From Hymenobacter sp. GOD-10R (GTDB taxonomy: Bacteria > Bacteroidota > Bacteroidia > Cytophagales > Hymenobacteraceae): 64,000 nt of DNA. Shown piece by piece: positions 34,180 to 42,500 of the stretch (position 1 is the first letter of the stretch; the number at the start of each line of letters is the position of its first letter). The DNA lies in the NCBI RefSeq assembly GCF_035609205.1, contig NZ_CP141188.1:1-64000 (forward strand), written 5' to 3'. The notes beneath the pieces were generated by a model that saw nothing but the letters and a program-made list of their open reading frames with translations, did no database searches and was not told where the DNA came from. The position numbers and the translations under genes are program-made.

Positions 34180-34758
34180 TTAGCCGTGGTGAGCTAAGAG
34201 TAGGAATAACCATACAGCCACAAATACCTTTCGCAGGGCTTGCAGGGCTTGGTAGATGAGATTACGAATGGATTGCACGTTCACCCCCATGATTTCGGCA
34301 ATCTTCTCATAGGAGAATCCATCAAAAAACTTCAGGTAGAGCGCTTCCCGCTCGCGCTTAGACAGTTTGTTAAGCGCGCGCTGTAGCTTCTCATTTTGCT
34401 CCTGCGACAGCTGTTCGCTGATCAAAAAATCTTCGTGCGAGTAAGTAATCTCAAATTCGGGTTCGGCAGCTAGCCGCTGCTGCGCTTTGCTGCGCTGGAG
34501 CGCATCCCCTACCTGCCGACGTAGCGCGATAAATAGATAAGATTGCAGACTAGTTACTGCCCCTAGATGCTGGCGGCGCTGCCACAGCTTCTGAAATAAC
34601 TCCTGTAAGCAGTCCTTCACGAGTTCTTCGTCTGCTGCTAACTTACATCCATAGGTAAAGAGCCGCTCATAATAGCGCAAAAACAGTTGCGCGAATGCCT
34701 GCTGATCGCCTCCTCGAAAGTCATCCCATTGTTGCCTTTCTTGCTCAGCAGTCATCAT
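34180..34758 (-). CDS. ECF sigma-70 factor of the PUL
   Basis: A 192-residue extracytoplasmic-function sigma factor. Region 2 is seen in AFAQLFLRYYERLFTYG and KDCLQELFQKLWQRR, and region 4 in LNKLSKREREALYLKFFDGFSYEKIAEIMGVNVQSIRNLIYQALQALRK. A hydrophobic C-terminal tail (VFVAVWLFLLLAHHG) follows; similar tails occur in ECF factors of this phylum and could help contact the membrane or FecR. It would direct RNA polymerase to the susC promoter region once released. It is the first gene of the locus. An ATG one codon in is an alternative start. Confidence 0.93.
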   Translation of the reverse strand: MMTAEQERQQWDDFRGGDQQAFAQLFLRYYERLFTYGCKLAADEELVKDCLQELFQKLWQRRQHLGAVTSLQSYLFIALRRQVGDALQRSKAQQRLAAEPEFEITYSHEDFLISEQLSQEQNEKLQRALNKLSKREREALYLKFFDGFSYEKIAEIMGVNVQSIRNLIYQALQALRKVFVAVWLFLLLAHHG

Positions 34759-35224
34759 AAAACTTCGTACGAAAGAGAGATTTACTGACAGCGCATTTGT
34801 CAGGCGTGGAAAGACAAATCGGAGAACAAAAGCAGCCTGTTAACTGCTGCATGTGGCTCAGCAAAGTAGTCTATATTTCCAAGAATTTATTCTACTGAGC
34901 GGTATGCCTCCTCAAAACACATTACCCATTCTGCGCTAGCCGGGGCCACGATGATACTCGGCTGCAACCTACCGCGTTCTACCTTGTCTGCTACTTACGC
35001 TTGTTCCAAGCATCACGCTTAAAGGATCCTTTGTCTTTCCGACATTTTCCTTGACCGCAGTTCCATAACTTGCGACCCTGCCGGTGCACGCTTCAGCTGC
35101 CAACCCACTAGTATCTCGCCTTCCTCGCCCCTTCTTGAGCCCGCCCAAGCGGTTCAGACCAGTGCCGCGACTACCCCAGCCGAAACGCCGAATAGCCTAA
35201 GCAGAAAAGCCTGCCTCCTGCACC
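34759..35224. other. Non-coding gap upstream of the ECF sigma gene
   Basis: Contains the presumed promoter of the sigma-fecR-susC transcript on the minus strand and of the small membrane gene on the plus strand. I could not assign boxes with confidence. No other gene is visible. Confidence 0.5.
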
Positions 35225-35479
35225 ATGAAACTACTGTTGAGTTGCCTGTTCTTCTTCAATCTACTGTGTTTCCTGCTCTTAGCCTGGGATAAACGGAAAG
35301 CCCAACAAAAGCAGCAACGCATTGCCGAAAAAACGCTCCACCTTGTTACGCTGCCGGGCGCGGCGCTTGGCGCATGGGCGGCTATTTGGCTGCTGCACCA
35401 TAAAAATCGCAAAGCCGCTTTCTGGGACATTACCCTGCTGTTGACGCTGCTGCAAGGGGCCGTTCTCTATTTCACGTGA
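35225..35479 (+). CDS. DUF1294 small membrane protein
   Basis: An 84-residue protein with two or three hydrophobic segments: an N-terminal LLLSCLFFFNLLCFLLLAW, a middle TLPGAALGAWAAIWLLHH and a C-terminal LLLTLLQGAVLYF. The loop motif WDKRKAQQKQQRIAEKTLHLV and the later KNRKAAFW match the DUF1294 family of small inner-membrane proteins of unknown function. The ATG is the only reasonable start. It is a lone gene between the PUL and a large unknown gene on the opposite strand. Confidence 0.8.
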   Translation: MKLLLSCLFFFNLLCFLLLAWDKRKAQQKQQRIAEKTLHLVTLPGAALGAWAAIWLLHHKNRKAAFWDITLLLTLLQGAVLYFT

Positions 35480-35792
35480 CCCTCTTTTCAGGCGCCGTTT
35501 TAATTGTCTCAAGCGTCTGCAGGCGGGGAGCTGAACTATGCACCAGTCAAGCAGCAGAATTTCCTGAGCCCAAGCGTAGAGGAAGTCATTTCATACGCTT
35601 CGAAAACGACGGTTAAGGTGGACACCATTGCGTTGGTCTTGCGCTGCAACTCTCCGGGAGGAAAAAGGATCAACTTTTCCAGGAAAGATCTCCTGAAACG
35701 AGTGTTTCAGGACGTTCGTTTCAGGAGGCAGACCAGACCTGACCCTTGTCGCGAGACCACCTCCAACCACGACGACGGGCTGGATACCTTTA
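35480..35792. other. Gap with alternative hairpins
   Basis: TCCTGAAAC at 35691-35699 can pair with GTTTCAGGA at 35704-35712 (loop of four) or with the second copy at 35718-35726. This gives two mutually exclusive stems just past the 3' end of the unknown gene on the minus strand, where it may act as a terminator-like structure. Short frames here have no recognisable product. Confidence 0.45.
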
Positions 35793-38075
35793 TCAATTAC
35801 CACCCTGCTGATAATCTTCCTTCCTGGGTTCCTCCTCGTGTAGCCGCCAGCGGCCCTGCTGCTTGCGTACCACCGCCACATGGCCCAGAATGTATTGGTT
35901 ATGATCTAGGTCGTAGAAAAAGAAGCCTGTGTCACGGGCCGCGTTCAAGCACACGCGTGACAAGTGCAGACCCAGTTGCTGGCCCCAGCTGCCCACCGGC
36001 TCTGGGTACTGGTGAAAGGGCTCATAACGCCAGTAGAGGGTGTAGCGTCCTGCCTGCGGGGCAGGGTCCGGCGTAAAGTCGCGTCCGATGAGGTGGGCCA
36101 TAACGGGCTCCTGCAGGAGCTCCTGCAAGGCTTGCGTACGCCCCGGTAGAGTGGGCTGATCTAGCAGAAACTCATACTCGGCCCGGCACTCGGCCATGGA
36201 GCGCAAGGTGGGTGCCAGGTTCAACACCCCGGGCGGGGTAAATTCGTCGGGGTGCGCGGTCAGGTACGCCTCGTAGTAGGCGTGCCGCTCAGCTGTTGTT
36301 GTCAGCTCAGCAGGCAGCGGAATGACCGGGGTCCCGTCCTCGTGGTGACGGGCGCTGAACAAGCCCAGATATTCTTGCCACAACAAGTCAGCCAGCACAT
36401 CTTGGTAGACGTGGTCTTCTTCGGCCCAGTAAGCGGACGTATTCGCTTCCCAGCGCACGTTCTCTGGCTGCGTGTGCAACAGCGTTTCCAGTTCGCCCAA
36501 ACGTTGTAGCACCTGCGGCCCATAGCCGTAGGTACGTAGCGCCTCGACGACCGACTGCCTCCAACTCACCTCTCGTCCCCATAACGTGTGTTCCGCGCTT
36601 TCCGGAAGCGGGCCCATCATCGACTCCGCCCAGTTAGGTAGCGCCGACTGGGGAGGCCGGATCTGGTCGAGTTGACCCAGTAACGTTTGCTGCGCCTGGC
36701 GAAGGTGCTCCAGCAGGTACGTCAGCATATAGCGCTGGTTTTCTTGCTCCTCTGCTGCCGTGAGCGGCTGTTGCTGACTAAGAGCATAGCCCAGGCGCAG
36801 ACCTAGGCGCAGCCGCTCCAGTGCGTGGGCCGAGGCGCTCCAGAGTTGATTCCTCACCCGGCCTTGACTGTACCAAGTGGCAGCGGCCTCGCAGAACGAC
36901 TGGGTGGCCAGACGTACGGTGCCGGCATAACCGCCAAAGCTCCACACCGTGGCCTTGTCTAACGGCTGCTCGGGGGAGAGTGTACTCCAGCTACACCGGT
37001 GTTCCTGCGCCTGCACGCGCGCCAACCACGCTTCGGCTTGGGCAGGGTCGGCTGGGCAGGGTAGCTGCTGTAGAACGAGCTGTCCCATCTGAGCGAAGCG
37101 CAGGGAAGCAACTGCGTTCCCTTGTGCGTCCGCGAGTACGGTTAGCTCGTCTAGACCATCCAGAATGCTGGCTATCCACGTGCCGCGCCGCGCTGGTGGG
37201 TCTGGCGGCCCAGCCGGTAGTTGGTCCAAGGCGGTGCGCAGGAGCCGGAAGGGCGCTCGTTGAGCGTAAATGGGCTCGAGACGCTCGGGCGCCGCATAGA
37301 CCTCCGCGAACAGGTGGAGCAGCAGGCTCAAGGGCCAAGGTTGACTTGTTAGGCGCTCGCGCACCCGTTGTTGGGCCCGCCCACTGCCTAGCAGCTTCGG
37401 GATCACGCCTCCCCAGGCTGGCTCCTGCAGATCGCCGCGGGCCAAGGCCCCAAGCAACTGCGTCAGCGCGCGCGCGGGTTCGCAGGCAGCTAGGTGTGCC
37501 AACCAAGGGGTTAGATTCAGTTGCGCCATGAACACGATCACACAGGCGAGCACCAGTTCCTCATCCGTTGGGGACTCTCGCGGGACGGTGGGGGCGGCAA
37601 ATACGAGCTGCGGCTCAGGAGCGTCCACGTGCAAGGAAACGCCATATGCCTGCAGCACGCGGCCGAAATCGTACACAGCCGGGCGAGGGCGGGTCACCAA
37701 CGGCAACGGCTCGGGTAGCAACTGCGCCAGCAACTGATCGGTGAAGCCTGGATAGAGTGGATCCAACAGCTGGTACGCCGTGCGGCCGTAGCCGCCCAAC
37801 AGCGCCTGTAAGCGTTCCCCGTCCAGATCCGCAAACTGCTCGGCTGCTTCCTGCGGGGTGAAGCGTTGCGGCGCTACGTACCGGTTATATTGGGGCAGGC
37901 TTACTTGCCACTGGCAAAAGGTCAACGTCACGACCACTTCCGCCAGAAAGCCGCGGAGAAAAAGCTCACCCCGGGCATTGCGCCGCGCCAGCAGTTCGCC
38001 TGCTTGATACAGGATGTCGTAGGGGGAAGCAATGTCCAGCTCCCCAAGCCGTAGCGGAGAGGATAGCAAGCTCAT
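35793..38075 (-). CDS. Large cytoplasmic protein, unrecognised
   Basis: I do not recognise this ~760-residue protein. I start at the ATG at 38075 (MSLLSSPLRLGELDI); another lies 12 bases upstream. It has no signal peptide and no membrane span. Composition is rich in Leu, Gln, Ala, Pro and Trp. Distinct stretches are EELVLACVIVFMAQLNLTPWLAHLA, an Arg/Leu helix LERLRLGLRLGYALSQQQPLTA, and a C-terminal beta-like module with YTLYWRYEPFHQYPEPV, DTGFFFYDLDHNQYILGHVAVVRKQQGRWRL. It is one uninterrupted frame, so it is probably expressed. It stands alone: neighbours are DUF1294 and a response-regulator gene. Possible roles, such as a scaffold or defence protein, are guesses I cannot support. Confidence 0.6.
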   Translation of the reverse strand: MSLLSSPLRLGELDIASPYDILYQAGELLARRNARGELFLRGFLAEVVVTLTFCQWQVSLPQYNRYVAPQRFTPQEAAEQFADLDGERLQALLGGYGRTAYQLLDPLYPGFTDQLLAQLLPEPLPLVTRPRPAVYDFGRVLQAYGVSLHVDAPEPQLVFAAPTVPRESPTDEELVLACVIVFMAQLNLTPWLAHLAACEPARALTQLLGALARGDLQEPAWGGVIPKLLGSGRAQQRVRERLTSQPWPLSLLLHLFAEVYAAPERLEPIYAQRAPFRLLRTALDQLPAGPPDPPARRGTWIASILDGLDELTVLADAQGNAVASLRFAQMGQLVLQQLPCPADPAQAEAWLARVQAQEHRCSWSTLSPEQPLDKATVWSFGGYAGTVRLATQSFCEAAATWYSQGRVRNQLWSASAHALERLRLGLRLGYALSQQQPLTAAEEQENQRYMLTYLLEHLRQAQQTLLGQLDQIRPPQSALPNWAESMMGPLPESAEHTLWGREVSWRQSVVEALRTYGYGPQVLQRLGELETLLHTQPENVRWEANTSAYWAEEDHVYQDVLADLLWQEYLGLFSARHHEDGTPVIPLPAELTTTAERHAYYEAYLTAHPDEFTPPGVLNLAPTLRSMAECRAEYEFLLDQPTLPGRTQALQELLQEPVMAHLIGRDFTPDPAPQAGRYTLYWRYEPFHQYPEPVGSWGQQLGLHLSRVCLNAARDTGFFFYDLDHNQYILGHVAVVRKQQGRWRLHEEEPRKEDYQQGGN

Positions 38076-38087
38076 AGCAGGAATCAT

Positions 38088-38674
38088 TAGTGGCCTTCAA
38101 CAAGATACAGATTGGCTGCTTCTAAGCCAAGCCACTAGAACTACCAGCTGCCGCGAGAACTGGGGTAGAAGCTCGTACTCCTGCTGGTCAATCCGCCTTC
38201 TGCTACGCTACCTCCCGCGACAGGCTTAGCCGATGCTTGGTGACGGCCGGGCCCGTCGCAGGTACACTGGACGCTCCTTCAAAAGATCTTTGGTCGACCG
38301 ATGCTCTCCTTGGAGACTACTTTTACACAGTAGCACCTAGTGCATGGAATGACCTTGCCATCACGAACACTGAACATGCGCAGCAACAGAGGCAAGGCCT
38401 AGTCCACCTAGGGTCAGCATCCACTGAAATGTCAACGCAAAGCAGGGTTCATGTACGTCTGGTCTAGGCTGGCTCCTCCTTTTCCTGAACCAACAAGCTT
38501 GCTTTAGGAGTACAAAGAATCAGCTTTAGCGTAGAGCCTAGGCGTTTTCTCACCTCGATCGTTCAGCGAAACCACCGTTTGTGCGAATCGTCACGGCCCA
38601 TCAAGGGAGTTGCCAACTAAGTGGCCGTGGGTTAGGCTGCCTGTTGCGTAGCCGCACGCGTGTGTCTTGAGGAC
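38088..38674. other. Gap of ~590 bases holding repeat copy B
   Basis: No gene is visible. The only recognisable content is the repeated element at 38489-38590. Several CTAG-containing words occur, but none is ACCTAGGT. Confidence 0.5.
38489..38590. repeat. ~100-bp repeated element, copy B
   Basis: Related to 4850-4952: same order of CTGAAC, TTTAGGAGTA, TTTCTCA and the paired GTTCA-CGAAAC / GTTT-TGCGA blocks. It ends about 85 bases from the stop of the response-regulator gene. Confidence 0.4.
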
Positions 38675-39322
38675 CTAAGTCAACGGCCCGTCGCGCAGGG
38701 TGCGGCACACGAATTCGGCGCGGCTGCGCACGTGCAGCTTGCGGTAGAGTTGCTTGCTGTAGGAGTGGACCGTTTGGGGAGCTAGGTCGAGGCGCAGGAC
38801 GACCTGCTTTTCGCTCAGCCCCTCGACCAAACCTTCCAGCACCTGTCGCTCGTGCGGGGTCAGGTCGGTGGTGGGGGCGACGGGGCTAGGTTTAAAATAG
38901 CCCAGCACCTTACGCGCGACGGCCTGGCTCATGAGGACGACGCCCCAGGCCACGTCGAACAGGGCGGCTTTGATGTCGGCGGGTGGGGTGCTTTTGAGCA
39001 GATAGCCCGAGGCCCCGGCACACAGCGCCTGATAGATGCGGTCGGTATCCTCGAACACGGTCTGCAGCACGAAGTCGGCGTTGGGCAGCTGGCGTAGCAG
39101 GGGCAAGGCCGCAATACTGCTGAGGCCGGGCAGGCCACTGTCGAGCAGCACCAGATGGGGCAGCGCCACTAGGTCAGGCAGCTGCACCAAGAAGGCGTCG
39201 ACCGAACCGGCCACCGCCACGCAATCGAACTCAGATTGGCGGCAGCGGTAGCCGTGCAGCAGTTAGCGCACGGTGGGGTCGTCTTCTAGGAGGGCCAGGC
39301 GCAGCGGTGTGATCGGCAGCAT
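38675..39322 (-). pseudogene. NarL/LuxR-type response regulator with in-frame nonsense codon
   Basis: From the ATG at 39322 the frame encodes LRLALLEDDPTVR, the start of a receiver domain with the acidic pocket, then meets TAA at 39263-39265 and continues in the same frame as LLHGYRCRQSEFDCVAVAGS. The rest is a complete receiver (LVLLDSGLPGLS with the phospho-Asp, LLKSTPPADIKAAL with the switch Lys) and a LuxR HTH (LTPHERQVLEGLVEGLSEKQVVLRL, then TVHSYSKQLYRKLHVRSRAEFV). A single base change would restore it. A shorter product from a downstream GTG (39220) would lack the first strand and the acidic residues. No histidine kinase is adjacent. It is divergent from the large surface-protein gene and may once have regulated it. 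Confidence 0.75.
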
Positions 39323-39387
39323 AGAGCAGAAAAGGAAATACGGGCGAGCGTGGGCGAAAGGTTGGGGGCCATGCCGCCTGGCGCAAG

Positions 39388-39455
39388 CCAAGCACTACCC
39401 CTAAACAGGGGGATGAAAAAAGCGAGGCACCCCCCTGTTTAGGGGTAGTGCTTGG
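39388..39455. promoter_or_regulatory. 25-bp perfect inverted repeat upstream of surface-protein gene
   Basis: The left arm (39388-39412) begins CCAAGCACTACCCC and ends AAACAGGGGG; its exact complement occupies 39431-39455, with an 18-base spacer. Each arm itself contains CCCCT-AAAC-AGGGG, a smaller dyad like a response-regulator site. It lies in the divergent promoter region between the broken NarL-type regulator and the T9SS surface-protein gene, so a double operator is the simplest reading. As RNA it would form a very stable hairpin. Confidence 0.6.
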
Positions 39456-39461
39456 TTAGGA

Positions 39462-39488
39462 TCTAGGCAAAAGCCTAGAATATCTTCG
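39462..39488 (+). promoter_or_regulatory. Hairpin and possible promoter of surface-protein gene
   Basis: TCTAGGC-AAAA-GCCTAGA (39462-39479) is a perfect 7-bp stem. It is followed at once by TATCTTCG (39481-39488), one base off the Bacteroidota -7 consensus TAnnTTTG. The start codon lies 58 bases further on. A clear -33 TTTG is not seen. Confidence 0.4.
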
Positions 39489-39546
39489 TTTCAGGCAACT
39501 GCACCGAACCGTTCATTTCTTTTCTCCCTCCTTCTCTTCTTCCTTC

Positions 39547-42500
39547 ATGACAACACCTTTATCTGCGAGTTGCGCTCGGCGGTGGCCTCTAGGCCGCCTA
39601 GGGCTGCTGGCCGGGCTGCTCGGGCTAAGCCTGGGGGCCCAGGCTCAACTAACGATCACCAGCACCACCCCGGCGCGTAACACCAACGTGGCCCCGCGCG
39701 GCACCGACGTGCGCCTGACCTACAACCAGACGCTGAACACCACCACGGCCAGTCAGGTGCGCGTATTTTCCCAGCAGGCCGGCGGGCGCAAAGCGGCCAC
39801 GTACGCGGCCAGCGGCAGCACGCTCACGGTGAACCCGACCACCGACTTCAAGCCCGGCGAGACGGTCTTCGTGACGGCCCCGGCCACGGTGCGCAGCAGC
39901 ACCGGCACGGCGGCTACGCCCCGCGTGTATCAGTTTACCACCCAGGCCGGTGTGGGGCCAGGCACATTTGGCGGGGGCACTGACTTGACCGTACCGGGCA
40001 CCCCGGTGAGCGTGACACCGGCCGATATAGACGGCGATGGCGACCTAGACTTACTCACAGCTAACCAGAGCCCAGGGAGTGGTACCGGCACCGTGAGCGT
40101 GCGCCTCAACAATGGCACAGGGGGCTTTAGCAATGGACCAAACGTGTCCGTGGGCAGTGAACCTGTGAGCGTGGTAGCCGCCGACGTAGACGGGGACGGC
40201 GATTTGGATATCCTAACCGCAAACAGTCTCTCCAATTTCGTGAGCGTGCGCCTTAATAGTGGGGGAGGCAGTTTCAGTAATGCCCCAGACGTGCCTATCG
40301 GTACAACCGCAAACAGTCGCTGCTTTAGTGTAGTGGCCGCCGATGTAAACGCAGACGGGAACCTCGATATCCTGGCCGCCAACGGGGGCGAAAGCACCGT
40401 GAGCGTTCGGCTTGGCAATGGGCAAGGGGGCTTCAGTGGAACAACGGAGGTGAATGTCGGTAGCAACTCGATCAATCTGGCTGCTGCCGATGTAACCGGG
40501 GATGGTAACCTGGATCTCCTCACGGCTAACTTTACCAGTAATACGGTGAGCGTGCGCCCAGGTAACGGCATGGGCAGCTTTGGCAGCGGGCTGGAGGTAT
40601 CCGTCGGCAGCAACCCTGGCCGACTGATAGTGGCCGATGTGAACGGGGATGGCAACTTGGACCTACTCACGGCTAACGGCAACATCACCAGCACCGTGAG
40701 CATACGTCTTAATTCGGGAACGGGCAGTTTCAGCGGCAGTGATATCAATCTTGGCTCGGGAAATTTTATTAGCAGCTTGGTAGTAGCCGACGTGGACGGG
40801 GACGGGGACCTAGACTTACTCACGGGCGGTATCAGTATCGGTTTCGGTAGCGGCAGCAATCCTGCCGGCACGGTAATCGTGCGGCGCAACAACGGCGGCA
40901 CGTTTGGGAGTCCTAGCCAAATCGTGAGCGTCGGTAATACCCCCTACCTAGCCGTGGCCGATGTGGATGGCGACAACGACCTGGATCTGCTGACCGCGAA
41001 TAGTAGTAGCAACACGGTGAGCGTGCGCCTGAACCAAGCGGTTTCCCTGCTCACGTTCACGCCTGCCAGCGGTGGGCCCGGCACCCGGGTGGATATCACA
41101 GGCATCGGCTTCGTGTCCGAAGACGGCCGTACGCCCCTCGTGACCAGCGTCTTCTTCAACGGCACGCCCGCTGCCTTCTTCGCGGTCCTTTCCCCGACGC
41201 AAGTAGCGACGGCGGTCCCCGCTGGCGCCACGACCGGGCCCCTTACAGTAACCACCACCCAGAGCACGTTGACCAGCACCGCCAGCTTTACCGTCCTCGC
41301 GAATCCGGTTATCACGACCACGGCTGGCGCCACCACGGTTTCCCCGCAGACCACCACCCCCGTAGACCCCGGCCTAACCGTCACGGATGCCGATAGTCCT
41401 ACGTTGGTTCTGGCTCAGGTTGGTATCACCAGCGGGCTGGTCAGCAGTGAAGACGTGCTGTCCTTCACTCCTACGGGTTCTATCACCGGCCGCTACGACG
41501 CTTCCAGTGGCTTACTAACCCTGAATGCACCTAGTCCTGGAGCAACGATAGCGCAATGGCAGGCGGTACTGCGCAGCGTCAGCTACCGCAACAATTCGGC
41601 TGCTCCCCTAACGGCCAACCGCACCGTGAGCTTTTTGGTCAATGATGGCACCAACAACAGTAATGTGGCGAGCAAAACCCTGGCCGCACCTGCGCCAACG
41701 ATCACTCGCTTTACCCCCGCCAGCGGAGCAGTGGGCACCAGCGTGACCATTACGGGCACGAATCTGACGGGGGCCACGGTCATACGCTTCAAAGAGGTGG
41801 TTGCCACGAGCTTTTCGGTGGTCAATGCCACTACTCTCACGGCCACCGTACCCGCTGGTGCCACCACCGGTCCGGTGAGTGTGACGACCCCTAGTGGCAC
41901 GGCCACCAGCACGACCAATTTCACGGTGGTCTTCGCTCCGGTGGTGACCACCACCGCCGGCACGACTACGGCCTCCGAGCAAGTGGCCACGGTGGTGGAC
42001 GCGGGCCTCCTGCTCACGGATGCCGACAGCCCAAACTTAGTCTCGGCCACGGTCAATATCAGCAGCGGCCTGGTGAGCAATCAGGATGCGCTCACCTTTA
42101 CCCCTACCGCGGCCGTCACCGGCACCTATAATGCCACAACCGGCATTCTTGCCCTGACCGGCACCGCGCCGGTGGACCAGTACCAGACCGTGCTACGCAG
42201 CGTGCGTTACCGCAACAGCGCGGCCGCCCCCACGACGGCCACTCGCATCGTGCGCTTCCTGGTGAATGATGGTACGTTCAACAGCAACGCAGCTACCAAG
42301 CAAGTGCAAGTACAGGCCGTCAACGGCGCGCCCTCCGTACCGGTTGATGTGGACCCGGCGCCTAACTCCGTGGCCGAGAACGCCGCTGCCGGCGCGCTGG
42401 TCGGCCTGACGGTGACGGCGACCGATGCCGACAGTCCCACCCTGACCTATGCGCTGACCAACAGCGCAGGCGGGCGTTTCGCTATCAACGCCAGCACGGG

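Noticed and set aside
35504..36076. Plus-strand frame starting in the gap after DUF1294
   Set aside because: Its second half is antisense to the 764-residue gene and the first half has no recognisable fold or promoter; not enough support for a gene.
36821..37531. 236-codon plus-strand frame inside the unknown 764-residue gene
   Set aside because: Extremely Arg-rich and lacking any domain pattern. The minus-strand frame is three times longer and has balanced composition, so it is preferred.
39930..40901. 323-codon minus-strand frame opposite the FG-GAP repeats
   Set aside because: Mirrors the periodic DGDGD codons of the surface protein; low-complexity Pro/Leu/Ser shadow.
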